Assembly (NCBI GenBank): GCA_963748545.1
Contig: CAVVJO010000036.1
Span: forward strand, 248,001 to 312,000
DNA length: 64,000 bases
Direction: 5' to 3'
Source of the DNA: Roseiarcus sp963748545
Lineage (GTDB): Bacteria > Pseudomonadota > Alphaproteobacteria > Rhizobiales > Beijerinckiaceae
The position numbers and the translations under genes are program-made. The notes beneath the pieces are model-generated. The model was not told the origin of the DNA. It worked only from the letters and a program-made list of their open reading frames with translations, and did not search any database. This document shows positions 1 through 8,495 of the stretch, piece after piece. Within the stretch, counting starts at the first letter, position 1; each line of letters opens with the position of its first letter.

Positions 1-688
1 AGGTCCGGGTTGAGCTTGACGATCGGGGTCATGACGGGCGTGAAATCGCGGGTGTCGTTGGCGTAGGTGTCGGTCGCGGCGACCACGTCGAGGCCGAGCG
101 CCTTGGCGGCGGCGACGCCGTTGTCGCGCTGGCTCAAGGGGTCGGATTCGTTGGCGGCGACGAACGCGACCGTCTTCACGCCCTTGTTCTCTTTGAGATA
201 CTTGTAGATCGCCGGGCCCGACTGATAGCTCGCGACCATGCCGAGCACCGCGTTCGAGGCGGGCTTGGTGTAGAGCGTCTTCGGGAAGGCGTAGGGGAAG
301 TAGATGATCCCCGCTTTCTCGGCGACCGGCCGCACCGCTGCGGCGCCGTCGTCGACATTCGGCCCGACGACGTAGTGAATCCCCTCCTGGGCCATCTTCT
401 CCATGCCGGCGATGGCGCGCTTGGGGTCCTTCTGGTCGTCGAAGGTGACGACGTCGATGTCGTAGGTCTTGTCGCCGATCTTGACCCCGCCCTGAGCGTT
501 CCACCAGTCCGCGAGCGTCTCCATCGAGCGGACATTGGAGGTGCCCCAGGCGGCGGCCGGGCCGCTGGTGACGCCGACGAAGCCGATTTTCAGCGCGGGA
601 TTGGCGGCTTCGGCGGGGCGCCCGCCGCGAGAGCGAGAAGCGAAGCCAGGCCCAGGAGGCTGGCGCGGATGGTCGTGCGGGACGTCAT
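1..688 (-). CDS. Branched-chain amino acid/amide-type ABC transporter substrate-binding protein (C-terminus outside window, frameshifted)
   Basis: Periplasmic binding protein of the LivJ/Peripla_BP_6 class that would deliver a small amino acid, amide or aromatic acid to a Liv-type ABC transporter. The start at 688 follows a GGAGG ribosome site and opens a signal peptide (MTSRTTIRASLLGLASLLALAAG). The mature part then begins in another frame (NPALKIGFVGVTSGPAAAWG, then the receptor fold with VVGPNVDDGAAA and FVAANESDP). A frame change near 615-625 in a GC run separates signal peptide and mature domain; one extra or two fewer bases restore a single ORF. The gene runs off the left edge without a stop. 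Its substrate cannot be named; the divergent GntR gene suggests ligand-dependent control. Family confidence is high. Confidence 0.8.
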
Positions 689-762
689 GCGGAAATTCCT
701 CCGAATTCGGCTTCGGCGCGGCGAAGAGACGCGCGCCGTCGAGGGGACCCCACCAAGCTGCT

Positions 763-810
763 TTGTGGACATTTTCTTGTCAACAAAAAGAAACACGATT
801 GTCGACAATC
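763..810. promoter_or_regulatory. Tandem GntR-type operator palindromes in divergent promoter region
   Basis: The gap between the substrate-binding protein gene and the GntR gene holds a perfect 14-base palindrome GATTGTCGACAATC (797-810). A second site, TTGTCAACAA, has perfect TTGT/ACAA arms (777-786), and a weaker one, TTGTGGACAT, lies at 763-772. The centres of the two strong sites are 22 bp apart, about two helical turns. FCD-type GntR regulators commonly bind short palindromes with GT...AC cores, so autoregulation and control of the divergent transporter gene are inferred. Confidence 0.6.
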
Positions 811-955
811 TGGCAAAATTTGTGCATAAGCCCACGGATGAAGCAGACAATGGCGCGGAAATCGTCAGCGACGATGAGGCGGCGCCGAGGTAAGCTTGAC
901 ATCAAAACTCATGCCGGGCTTTGCCGTCCCGGCTGAAGTAGGGGGCAAAGGATCC

Positions 956-1648
956 ATGACGCTGATCGACGACGTTCGTCCGCCGCTCTCCGACGCGGCG
1001 ATCGTCGATCGCGTGGTGGCGGCGGTGATGGAGCAGAAGCTCGCCGCCGGCGCGAAGCTCCCCGAGGCGGCGCTCTGCGAAGCGTTCGATTGCAGCCGCA
1101 CGCAGATTCGGCGCGTGCTGGTCGTGCTCGCGGAACGCGGCGTGGCGACGCTGCACGCCAACCGCGGCGCTTTCATTGCAAGCCCGGACGCGGAAGAGGC
1201 GCGCAACGTGTTCGAGGCGCGCCGCGCGATCGAACGCTCGGTCGTGCTCGCGGCGGCGTCGCGGATCGACGCGGCGACGCTCGAAGCGCTGCGCCGGAAC
1301 GTCGGCGCCGGCGGGGCGGCCGAGGCGCGCGGCGACCGCAGCGAGTCGATCCGCCTCAGCGGCCAGTTCCATCTCGGCCTCGCCGAGGCGGCCGGGAACG
1401 CCGTCTTGACCCGGTTCCTCGAGGATCTGGTCGCGCGAACCTCGCTGATCATCGGTCTCTACGGCTCGCGCGCCACGCGCTCCTGCTCGGAAGACGAGCA
1501 TGACGCGCTCCTCGCCGCGCTCGCAAAGCGCGACGGCCCCCGCGCCGCCGAGCTGATGGATCGGCATCTCGCCCATGTCGAACATCTGCTCGACATCCGC
1601 GACGCCGTCGAACCCCCCGCCGACATCCGCGAGGTGTTCGCGAAATAG
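956..1648 (+). CDS. GntR family transcriptional regulator (FCD domain)
   Basis: Cytoplasmic one-component regulator of about 230 aa. Residues ~10-75 form the GntR winged helix (AIVDRVVAAVMEQKLAAGAK, then SRTQIRRVLVVLAERG and GVATLHANRGAFIA). Residues ~80-215 form the all-helical FCD ligand domain with its expected metal-binding histidines (QFHLGLAEAAGN; MDRHLAHVEHL). The ATG at 956 was chosen over the upstream 896 start because only it places the winged helix at a normal distance from the N-terminus. It faces away from the substrate-binding protein gene across palindromes that match FCD-GntR operators, so it probably represses that gene and itself. The effector is unknown, though FCD proteins usually sense carboxylic acids. 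Confidence 0.85.
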   Translation: MTLIDDVRPPLSDAAIVDRVVAAVMEQKLAAGAKLPEAALCEAFDCSRTQIRRVLVVLAERGVATLHANRGAFIASPDAEEARNVFEARRAIERSVVLAAASRIDAATLEALRRNVGAGGAAEARGDRSESIRLSGQFHLGLAEAAGNAVLTRFLEDLVARTSLIIGLYGSRATRSCSEDEHDALLAALAKRDGPRAAELMDRHLAHVEHLLDIRDAVEPPADIREVFAK

Positions 1649-1771
1649 GAGGGGGGCAGCCGCGCCCTTGGGAGCGGTCTCTTGTCCGCGCGATCGTCGC
1701 GGTCGGCATTGCAAGGCGCTTATGGCGTGAGCTGTCGGCGCCAACGTCTTCGCGACCATCGCTCCCCATGC

Positions 1772-1803
1772 GTCATGGCCCGGCTTGACCCGGCCATCCA
1801 CGA
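1772..1803. repeat. Palindromic intergenic repeat of Hyphomicrobiales type
   Basis: The segment around TCATGGCCCGGCTTGACCCG followed by GCCATCCACG folds with ATGGCC/GGCCAT outer arms. It resembles a very common intergenic palindrome of Bradyrhizobium-like genomes. It lies between the convergent GntR and fzlA genes. I see only this one copy in the window. Confidence 0.5.
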
Positions 1804-1842
1804 GCACACCGTGGCCCCAGCATGCTCGCCGCAATGCGAATG

Positions 1843-1917
1843 GCGAGTTGCAAGTGGCGAATAGGGAAAGCGGGCGCCGATCCACTCGCCACTCGCTACT
1901 CGCCACTTACCACTCGC
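1843..1917. repeat. Long imperfect inverted repeat between convergent genes
   Basis: The arms at 1843-1864 and 1896-1917 are 22 bases each and match at 19 positions when one is reverse-complemented, enclosing a 31-base loop. The right arm is built from short CACTCGCC/CTACTCGCC-like units and is followed by TTTTCG. It sits in the spacer between two convergent 3' ends (1648 and 1948), where it could act as a terminator or mRNA-stabilising hairpin. Confidence 0.5.
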
Positions 1918-1947
1918 TTTTCGAGACGCCCGTGAGCGCACGCCCCC

Positions 1948-2640
1948 TCAAAAATCCAGATCGGCGTATGTCGCGCTGGGGGCCATGCCGGGGAGGCGGT
2001 CGGCGAGGAGGGGGCGGAAGGAGGGGCGGGATTTGACCCGGGCGTACCAAATTTTCGCGGTTTCGTTCTCGTCCCAGGGGGCGTCGCCGAGATAGTCGAG
2101 ACAGGAGAGATGCGCGGCGGCGGCGAGGTCGGCATAGGTCAGCCGGTCGCCGGCAAGCCAGTTCCGCTTGCCGATCAGGTGGCCGATGTAGCGCAGGTGG
2201 TAGCGGACGTTCGAGCGCGCCGCCCGCACCGCCTGCATGTCCGGGCCGCCGCCGCCCTGCGCCGAGTTCATGAAGCGCTTGGCGATCTTTTCACGCACGA
2301 TCCATTGGCTGGCTTCGTTGAAGAACTTGACGTTGAACCAGGCCGTCAGGCGCCGCGCCTCGGCGCGGCCGGCCGGGTCGTCGGGCAGAAGCCGCCGCTC
2401 GCCCATGGCCAGACCGCGCGTCTCGTCGAGATATTCGGCGATCACCTCGGCGCCCGGCAGAGGCGGCGGATGGTCTTCGAGCAAAACCGGGGTCGCGCCT
2501 TCCGCGGCCATCAGCAGAAATTCGCGCCGCCGTTCCCAGGCCCGCTCCTCGACCAGCTTCGGCTCGATCCCCATTTCGGCCAGCGCAAGGCGGACGAAGC
2601 GCGAATGCGGACAAAAGGGATGGTGATAGAGCGTGACCAT
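1948..2640 (-). CDS. fzlA: FzlA-like GST-fold cell division protein
   Basis: A 230-aa glutathione S-transferase-fold protein. The thioredoxin-like N-terminal half (YHHPFCPHSRFVRLALAE; ATPVLLED) is followed by the helical C-terminal half (WLAGDRLTYADLAAAAHLSC). Length and C-terminus fit FzlA, the alphaproteobacterial FtsZ-binding protein: the protein ends in YADLDF, placing an Asp at residue 227, and in Caulobacter FzlA a residue-227 Asp near the end of a protein of this size is needed for constriction. FzlA curves FtsZ filaments and helps activate septal wall synthesis at midcell. It stands alone on the minus strand. The alternative is an ordinary GST, but the tail argues for FzlA. Confidence 0.75.
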   Translation of the reverse strand: MVTLYHHPFCPHSRFVRLALAEMGIEPKLVEERAWERRREFLLMAAEGATPVLLEDHPPPLPGAEVIAEYLDETRGLAMGERRLLPDDPAGRAEARRLTAWFNVKFFNEASQWIVREKIAKRFMNSAQGGGGPDMQAVRAARSNVRYHLRYIGHLIGKRNWLAGDRLTYADLAAAAHLSCLDYLGDAPWDENETAKIWYARVKSRPSFRPLLADRLPGMAPSATYADLDF

Positions 2641-3173
2641 GGCGACGCCGCCTAAAAAAGGGATCTTGGCGAGCGCGCCCTCTGGGCCCCGCTCGGAGGT
2701 CTCTCCAATGGAGCGGGCTGGGTTAAGCCCGGGTTAACCGGCGCCGCGGCGCAGGGACGCAGGGTTAATTCGGGCGCGGACGGATCGGGCCCGGCGCCTT
2801 CTGTTCTTGGTGACCTGCCAGAAAAATGTTGTGTAAAGCAGAATTTTATGCGAAGGTGAAGATGGCCGTCGAAAGCGCTTTGTCGGGCATCCCGCAAGAG
2901 CTGCGAGAAGCCTTGGGGCCTAGTGTAAGTCCCTGATAAGGCTCAAAATGGCAAGGGGCGGGTCTTGACGGGGGTTGGCATGGATTTGGGTTTCCGTCGG
3001 CGGGATTTGGGTTCGGCGCGGCGCCGGCCTTGGGGAGCCGCCGCCCCGAGGCCCCCGACGCCCAACTGACGACCAGGGGCGGGGCCAGAACGGACTTATG
3101 GACCGGGAAAGACGCTGCAAGGTCTTGAAAAGGCTCAAAACGAACTCGGGACCAGGACCGTGCGAAGACCTGG
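2641..3173. other. Gene-free spacer with small repeats
   Basis: No convincing coding region in 533 bases. Visible items: an inverted repeat GGTTAA/TTAACC around a CCCGGG core at about 2719-2737; a direct repeat GGATTTGGGTT at 2982-2992 and 3003-3013; and a hairpin with arms GACCAGG (3150-3156) and CCTGGTC (3169-3175) just beyond the flavin reductase stop. On the minus strand that hairpin is followed at some distance by a short T-run, so it may terminate the flavin reductase transcript. Confidence 0.4.
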
Positions 3174-3677
3174 TCAGCCGGAGGCTGAGAACCCCCCGCG
3201 CCAGTGGACCAGCGCCGGCTCGTCGGCGCCTTCCTTCACGCTGACGACCGCGCCAAGCACGATGGCGTGGGAATGCCGTTCGATCACCTCCTCGACCAGG
3301 CAGTCGAACGCGGCGACCGCATCGGCCAGCACCGGCGCGCCGGTCGCCAGGCTGACCCACTCCGCCCCGTCGAACCGCCGGGCGCCCTGCGCGCCGCCGC
3401 GTCCGCTGAACTGGACCGCCAGCGCCTCGTGGCGGGCGGCGAGCAGACTGACGCAGAAGGATCCGGCGGCGCGCAGGCCCGCCAGCGTCGAGGACGTGCG
3501 GGACAGGGACACGATCAGGGTTGGCGGGCTCAGCGACAGCGAGGCGAGCGCGGTGACCGTGCACCCGACGCGCCGATCGCCCTCCCCGCAGGCGACGATC
3601 GCCACGCCCGACGAGAGCGCGCGCATCGCATGGCGGTAGGCGGCGGGGTCGGCGTGATGGACGCGCCGTTCGCTCAA
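3174..3677 (-). CDS. Flavin reductase family protein (FMN-binding split barrel)
   Basis: Predicted NAD(P)H:flavin oxidoreductase or flavin-binding partner of a two-component monooxygenase. The core shows the family pattern: DPAAYRHAMRALSSGVAIVA, then TVTALASLSLSPPTLIVSLS, SFCVSLLAA and the C-terminal histidine region before VHWRGGF. The TTG at 3677, with GGAG eight bases upstream, gives a normal ~167-aa protein. An in-frame ATG at 3767 would add about 30 arginine-rich residues without family similarity. No partner monooxygenase is adjacent, so the physiological substrate system is unknown. Confidence 0.75.
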   Translation of the reverse strand: MSERRVHHADPAAYRHAMRALSSGVAIVACGEGDRRVGCTVTALASLSLSPPTLIVSLSRTSSTLAGLRAAGSFCVSLLAARHEALAVQFSGRGGAQGARRFDGAEWVSLATGAPVLADAVAAFDCLVEEVIERHSHAIVLGAVVSVKEGADEPALVHWRGGFSASG

Positions 3678-3849
3678 GCGGCGGCTCCCCGCCAAGGGAC
3701 GCAGCGGACCGGACCGCGGACGAGAGGGTGAACGGACATGCGCGAGCCTTCCCGGTCTCCGCCGCATCGCGACGGCCTGTCGATCGAGGGGCTGACCTGA
3801 CCTCCACTTGCGGCGCGGCGGAGGCCGGAGTCAAGGCGAGCGGGGCGGG

Positions 3850-4626
3850 TCACACGAGCGCGATCGCCGACACCAGCCGACCGTAATCCGCCTCCCGGCG
3901 ATGGGTCGTGCGGCGGTAACTGAAGAAGCGCGCCTCGTCGGCGTAGGTGTCGAGCCGCAGGTCCTCGAAGCGGCCGACGCGGGCGCGTGCGGCGCGCTCG
4001 GCGATATAGGCCTTGAGGTCGAACATGGCGTGGGCCGGCCTGAGGCTCGGAACGAAGAAGCGCTCCGTCGCCTCTCCGGCCTGGGCGAAAGCCGCGACGA
4101 ACTCGGGTCCGACCTCGTAGGAGTCTTGCGCGATGCAGGGACCGAGCGCGGCCGCGATGGCGTCGCGCCTGGCTCCCAGCCGCTCCATCGCCGCGACCGT
4201 CGCTTCGACCACGCCGTTCAGCGCGCCTTTCCAGCCGGCGTGCGCCGCCCCCACGACCCGCGCCTCAGGGTCGGCGAACAGGACCATGCCGCAGTCGGCT
4301 CCGGTTACGCCGAGCGCCAGCCCGGCCGTCGCGGTCACGACCCCGTCGCAGCGCGGTCGCCCGTCCGGCGCCCAAGGCTCGGACACGGCGATCGCGTCAG
4401 GAGAGTGGACCTGGTAGGGAACCGCCAGCCGGTCCCCGGCAACGCCGAGCGCCGCCGCCATCCGCGCGCGGTTTTCGGCGACCGCCTCGGGCGCGTCCCG
4501 CGAGCCCACGCCGCCGTTGAGCGAAGCGTATACGCCCTCCGACACCCCGCCCGAGCGGGTGAAAAAGGCGTGGGTAACTCCAGGCAGCGCAAGCGAGGCG
4601 GCTTTGAGGAACGGGGCGGCGCTCAA
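3850..4626 (-). CDS. pgeF: Purine nucleoside phosphorylase/peptidoglycan editing factor PgeF (laccase-domain, YfiH family)
   Basis: Copper-oxidoreductase-fold protein of the YfiH/DUF152 family. Members cleave purine nucleosides and, in Escherichia coli, keep peptidoglycan stem composition correct. Active-site motifs are present: QVHSPDA, CDGVVTA, GADCGMVLFAD, HAGWKG and GPCIAQDSYEVG. The TTG start at 4626 lies one base after the methyltransferase TAG stop with GAGGA just upstream, giving 258 aa, the usual length. It is the last gene of the lgt-methyltransferase-pgeF operon, a common alphaproteobacterial arrangement; tight spacing implies translational coupling. Confidence 0.85.
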   Translation of the reverse strand: MSAAPFLKAASLALPGVTHAFFTRSGGVSEGVYASLNGGVGSRDAPEAVAENRARMAAALGVAGDRLAVPYQVHSPDAIAVSEPWAPDGRPRCDGVVTATAGLALGVTGADCGMVLFADPEARVVGAAHAGWKGALNGVVEATVAAMERLGARRDAIAAALGPCIAQDSYEVGPEFVAAFAQAGEATERFFVPSLRPAHAMFDLKAYIAERAARARVGRFEDLRLDTYADEARFFSYRRTTHRREADYGRLVSAIALV

Positions 4627-4627
4627 C

Positions 4628-5719
4628 CTAGGTCCTCGCGGCGCCCGGACGGAATCCAGGCGGCGCCGGCAAGGTGCGATTGGCCACGGCCATCGCCTTG
4701 AACAGCGCGCCCATCTCCCCCTTCCCCTTGCCGACCAGACGATTGCGCGCCTGCTGCAGTTCCTCCGCCCGCTCCGGGCCGGCGCGCTCGGCGAGCGCCT
4801 TGGCCCTGAGGTCGATGCCGATCGCGCGCAGGAAATCGCCTTGGTCGATCGGACCGTAGACCGCGGCGCCGGTCGCGGCGGCGCTGCGAGCCATCGCTGC
4901 GAAATCGACATGCGCCGTGAGATCGCACTCGCCAGGCATGGCGAGCGGATCGACAAAGCGATGCGCGCGCAGGGCCTGCAGCGTGTCGCCGACGTCCGTG
5001 ACGGAGTGGCCGTAGTCGATCAACAGAGCGGCCCCGCCCTGCTTCACGATCCGGCCTCCGAGTTCGAACATCAGGCGGTGGCCGGCAGGGTTCACCTCCA
5101 GCACCTCGCCCTCCCGTGCGGCGCCTCGGATGTAGGGCTCGGGCTCGGCCGCCACGTCGAAAGCGAGGCCGCCCTCCTCGTTGAGCCGAACCACGCGCTC
5201 CCGCCATTGATTGTTGACGCGTACGAACTGACGGACCGGCAACGCGTCGAGAATCTCGTTGCCGATCACGATTGCCGGACCCTGGGGGGCCTCCTTCAAA
5301 GTCTGCGCCCAGGCGATCGCCACGCCGGCGTCGAGAAGGAGTTCGTGCTGCATTGCGGCGAGCGTCGGGCTGGTCTCGATGAGCCAGACGTCCAGCGCGG
5401 CGCGGAATTCGGGCACGATGCGCGCGGCTCGCAGCGCGTCGCTCATCAGCGTGCCGCGGCCGGGCCCGAGTTCGATGAGGCGGACCGGGTTCGGCGAGCC
5501 CATGCTCGCCCAGACCTCCGCCGCCCAAAGCCCGATCAACTCGCCGAACATCTGCGAGATCTCCGGCGATGTGGTGAAGTCCCCCGTGGCGCCGAAGGGG
5601 TCGCGGTTCATGTAATAGCCGAACTCAGGATGAGCGAGCGCGAGCTGCATGTAGCGTTCGACAGTGATCGGCCCCTTTAGGGCGATCAGCGCTTTCATCT
5701 CTTCGAGGAGGGTCGTCAT
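4628..5719 (-). CDS. Class I SAM-dependent methyltransferase, MidA/NDUFAF7 family
   Basis: A 363-aa protein of the family that in mitochondria (NDUFAF7/MidA) methylates an arginine of a complex I subunit; the bacterial role is probably similar but not settled. Seen here: the N-terminal helical region with FGYYMNRDPFGATGDFTTSP, the SAM loop ELGPGRGTLMSD, the family motif NEILDALPV and the later LIDYGH. The start at 5719 sits one base from the lgt stop and the stop adjoins the pgeF start, so it is the middle gene of a compact operon. Family assignment is firm; substrate is inference. Confidence 0.85.
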   Translation of the reverse strand: MTTLLEEMKALIALKGPITVERYMQLALAHPEFGYYMNRDPFGATGDFTTSPEISQMFGELIGLWAAEVWASMGSPNPVRLIELGPGRGTLMSDALRAARIVPEFRAALDVWLIETSPTLAAMQHELLLDAGVAIAWAQTLKEAPQGPAIVIGNEILDALPVRQFVRVNNQWRERVVRLNEEGGLAFDVAAEPEPYIRGAAREGEVLEVNPAGHRLMFELGGRIVKQGGAALLIDYGHSVTDVGDTLQALRAHRFVDPLAMPGECDLTAHVDFAAMARSAAATGAAVYGPIDQGDFLRAIGIDLRAKALAERAGPERAEELQQARNRLVGKGKGEMGALFKAMAVANRTLPAPPGFRPGAART

Positions 5720-5720
5720 C

Positions 5721-6536
5721 TCAGCGTCCTCTGCGGCCGAGGCTCACGGCGATCAAGCCGAGGCCGATGACGATCATCGGCGCGGAAAGCATCATGCCCA
5801 TCGTTAGTCCCCCGCCGAGGTCCTCGAGAACCGGATCGGGCTCGCGAAAGAATTCGCTGAAAATGCGCGCTGCGCCATAGAGAACGCCGAAAGCGCCTGC
5901 GATCAGCCCGGGCCTCTGCAAGGCTCCGAGACGTGCGAGCGCATAGAGGATGACGAAAGCGAGAGCGCCCTCGAGAAGCGCCTCGTAAATCTGGCTCGGA
6001 TGCCGCGGCAGGCCGTCTGTTCCTGGGAAAACAACCGCCCACGGGACGTCGGTCGGCCGGCCCCACAACTCTGGCCGGATGAAATTCGCGATTCGGCCGA
6101 AGAACAGCCCGATCGGAGCGACCAACGAGACAAGATCCATAACTGTGAGGAGCCGAGTGTGGTAGCGGCGAGCGAAGAGCGTCATGCCGAGGAAGCAGCC
6201 GATCAGGCCGCCGTGGAAGGCCATGCCGCCTTCCCAGACCTTCAGGATATCGAGCGGGTGGGCGAGATAATAACCCGGATCGTAGAACAGCACATTGCCG
6301 AGCCGCCCTCCGATTATGACGCCGAAGGCGCAATAGACCAAAAGATCGTCGATACTGTCGCGGCTTGGCCGCTTCGAGCCGCCCCAGAAGCGATCGCTCG
6401 CCACAACCCGTCGAACCACCCACCACCCCAAGACTAGGCCGGCAATATAGGCGAGCGCGTACCAGCGGATGGCCAGAGGGCCCCACTGCACGAGGATGGG
6501 ATTGATCGCCGGAAAAGGAATGATGAATGTCGGCAT
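5721..6536 (-). CDS. lgt: Prolipoprotein diacylglyceryl transferase
   Basis: Inner-membrane enzyme that transfers diacylglyceryl from phosphatidylglycerol to the lipobox cysteine of prolipoproteins. The sequence has about seven hydrophobic segments and the Lgt signature GRIANFIRPELWGRPTD, plus the conserved GGRLGNVLFYDP and MAFHGGLIG blocks. The ATG at 6536 (MPTFIIPFPAINPI) has AGGG nine bases upstream; an in-frame ATG 39 bases further out adds a basic extension without similarity. First gene of the operon with the MidA-like methyltransferase and pgeF. Confidence 0.92.
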   Translation of the reverse strand: MPTFIIPFPAINPILVQWGPLAIRWYALAYIAGLVLGWWVVRRVVASDRFWGGSKRPSRDSIDDLLVYCAFGVIIGGRLGNVLFYDPGYYLAHPLDILKVWEGGMAFHGGLIGCFLGMTLFARRYHTRLLTVMDLVSLVAPIGLFFGRIANFIRPELWGRPTDVPWAVVFPGTDGLPRHPSQIYEALLEGALAFVILYALARLGALQRPGLIAGAFGVLYGAARIFSEFFREPDPVLEDLGGGLTMGMMLSAPMIVIGLGLIAVSLGRRGR

Positions 6537-6618
6537 CGGGGCGACCCTGATGCTCCGGGGCCCCGATGGCGTCAAGGTCGCAGCCAGATTTTGACAACTC
6601 GCCCCGCTGTTTTGTTTA

Positions 6619-7374
6619 TCAGCCGCCGTCCAGCTTCAGCCGGTAGGCCACGAGCCGATCGTAAATCGGGCGCGCCGCCTCTGCGACGGGCCTCAGGGCG
6701 TCCGGAAGGTCGTCGAATGCGAGTTCCGCGCGCGGCGGCCCAAATCCCGTCGATTTCTCGACGGTCTGGTACCAGACCGGGGCCCATACGCCATCTGTCG
6801 CCCGCCGCCCCGACGGCCAGGACAGCATCGAGGGATCGAAAGGGATTTCGACCGCTGTGCACAGCTTCGCGAGCGCAGCGCATGGATCGGCGAGCACATC
6901 CTGCGCCTCAATCACCGGCGGCGCCCGGCCGAGCCGCGCCGCCGCCCGGTCGAATAACTCCCACTGCGCCGGCAGCCCGATCTCTTCCAGGGTGAAGTCG
7001 TCCCGTTTGAGCGCGTAGGACGCGAGAACGGCCTCGGGCGCTCGAATGAGAAATACGTTCACGACGCGGTCCGTCCACTCCCGCCCGAATTCTGGCAGCA
7101 TGTGGTGGGTCATGTGTTTCTGGTACCAAACCCGTTTGCCATCCGGAGACGGACCGACGAGCGCCGCCGCCACCCTGCGCCAGTCGGTGGGCTGCGAGGC
7201 GACGACTTCGTCGCGCATCGGATGGACAAGTCCTGTGGCGACGAGGTAGGCGGCGTAGAAGGGCTCATCGGTGACGGCGCAATCGGGTCGCGCGCCGAAC
7301 GCGCGCATCATTGCGGTCGAGATGTTGCGGGGACCGGACCACATGGCGATGCGAACGACCGGTTCGCCGCTCAT
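6619..7374 (-). CDS. Sulfotransferase-like P-loop protein
   Basis: A 251-aa protein that opens with the family motif IAMWSGPRNISTAMMRAF, a 5'-phosphosulfate-binding-type loop, followed by TDEPFYAAYL and YQKHMTHHM and ending in a helical region. It belongs to a sulfotransferase-like family whose real substrate is unknown. Its start overlaps the aminotransferase stop (7371) by four bases (ATGA), so the two are translationally coupled. In plants the same two domains occur fused in branched-chain aminotransferase-like proteins, which supports a shared pathway. Confidence 0.7.
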   Translation of the reverse strand: MSGEPVVRIAMWSGPRNISTAMMRAFGARPDCAVTDEPFYAAYLVATGLVHPMRDEVVASQPTDWRRVAAALVGPSPDGKRVWYQKHMTHHMLPEFGREWTDRVVNVFLIRAPEAVLASYALKRDDFTLEEIGLPAQWELFDRAAARLGRAPPVIEAQDVLADPCAALAKLCTAVEIPFDPSMLSWPSGRRATDGVWAPVWYQTVEKSTGFGPPRAELAFDDLPDALRPVAEAARPIYDRLVAYRLKLDGG

Positions 7375-8330
7375 GGGTCCCTCCCTTCGGCTTCTTCAGC
7401 CTCGAGCGCCTTGACCGCGGCTCGGAGACGGCAGGTCAGCGGACCGGAGCGGTCTTGGACATCCGCAGGGAAATCGCCGATTGGCCGCCCATCGACCGAC
7501 GCGACCGGAACCAGGCCGGCGAACGTGCCGGTGGTGAAGGCTTCATCGGCGCCGTAGACGTCAAACAATGAAAAATCCTTCTCGAACGCGGGGATTCCCA
7601 GGCGCCGCGCCGCCCGTAACACCGCGTCGCGGGTGATGCCGCCGAGGCAATAGCCGCCGCCGGAGGTCCAAATCTCGCCTTTGCGCACGATGAAGAAATG
7701 CGTGGAGTTGCAGGTAGCCACGAAGCCGCGGTCGTCCAGCATCAGAGCCTCGTCCGCGCCGGCTTCCATCGCCTGAATACAGGCGAGAATGCAGTTGAGC
7801 TTCGAATGCGAATTGAGCTTCTGGTCCTGCTCCGCCGGTCCGGTGCGTCGGATATGGACGGTAAAGAGCGTCACCCCGCGAGCAAACATCTCCGGCCTCG
7901 GCCGCTTCCATTCCGGAATGATGACGATGGTCGCAGCTCCCATTGTCAGACGCGGATCCTGGTAAGGCGAGCGCTTGACGCCGCGAGTCACCATCAAGCG
8001 GATATGGACTCCGTCGGTCATGCCGTTGGCGTCGATCACATCGAAGAGTCTTACCTTGAGGGCCTCGCGGGAGAGGCCGATGTCGATCCGCAACATCTTC
8101 GCCCCGTCCCACAGGCGATCGAGATGACGATCGAGGAAGGCCAGGCGCCCGTGAACGAGGCGCAGGCCCTCCCAGACGCCGTCGCCGAGAACGAAGCCGG
8201 CGTCGAACACGGACACGGTCGCCGAAGCGCGAGGAAGAAGCGTCCCGTTGACGCTGATCAGGACCGTGTCGTTGCGCGGGTCGCCGACATAGTCTTGCGT
8301 CCCGGCGGAGAGTGGCGCGTGGTCCGGCAT
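7371..8330 (-). CDS. Class IV aminotransferase (BCAT/D-amino-acid transaminase-like)
   Basis: PLP-dependent fold-type IV aminotransferase of 319 aa. The N-terminal block SVFDAGFVLGDGVWEGLRLV, the catalytic-lysine region NSHSKLNCILA and the phosphate-binding region GGITRDAVL with TTGTFAGLVPV are all present. The ATG at 8330 (MPDHAPLS) is chosen; the open frame continues upstream, but that extension overlaps the divergent promoter region and looks random. It overlaps the downstream sulfotransferase-like gene and probably forms a two-gene operon. The amino acid substrate cannot be told from the sequence. Confidence 0.85.
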   Translation of the reverse strand: MPDHAPLSAGTQDYVGDPRNDTVLISVNGTLLPRASATVSVFDAGFVLGDGVWEGLRLVHGRLAFLDRHLDRLWDGAKMLRIDIGLSREALKVRLFDVIDANGMTDGVHIRLMVTRGVKRSPYQDPRLTMGAATIVIIPEWKRPRPEMFARGVTLFTVHIRRTGPAEQDQKLNSHSKLNCILACIQAMEAGADEALMLDDRGFVATCNSTHFFIVRKGEIWTSGGGYCLGGITRDAVLRAARRLGIPAFEKDFSLFDVYGADEAFTTGTFAGLVPVASVDGRPIGDFPADVQDRSGPLTCRLRAAVKALEAEEAEGRDP

Positions 8331-8495
8331 GATTCCCGTCGTTGTCAGGTCAGCCAGCATGCCGGTGGGCGGCGTTCGGAGCAAGGGTCGATCAGCCCGA
8401 CGATATGCGTTGGCGTCGCGGCCTTGCGTTCGCCGCCTTGCTCGGGCAGGGAGGCAGAGAGGCGGATTCCCCGGCGAAGAGCGATCGAGCAAGGC

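Noticed and set aside
902..1906. Minus-strand 334-codon frame opposite the GntR gene
   Set aside because: Antisense shadow running into intergenic repeats; the plus frame has winged-helix and FCD signatures.
2920..3834. Minus-strand 304-codon frame covering the flavin reductase
   Set aside because: Arginine/proline-rich and in the wrong frame; the flavin reductase motifs are in the overlapping frame.
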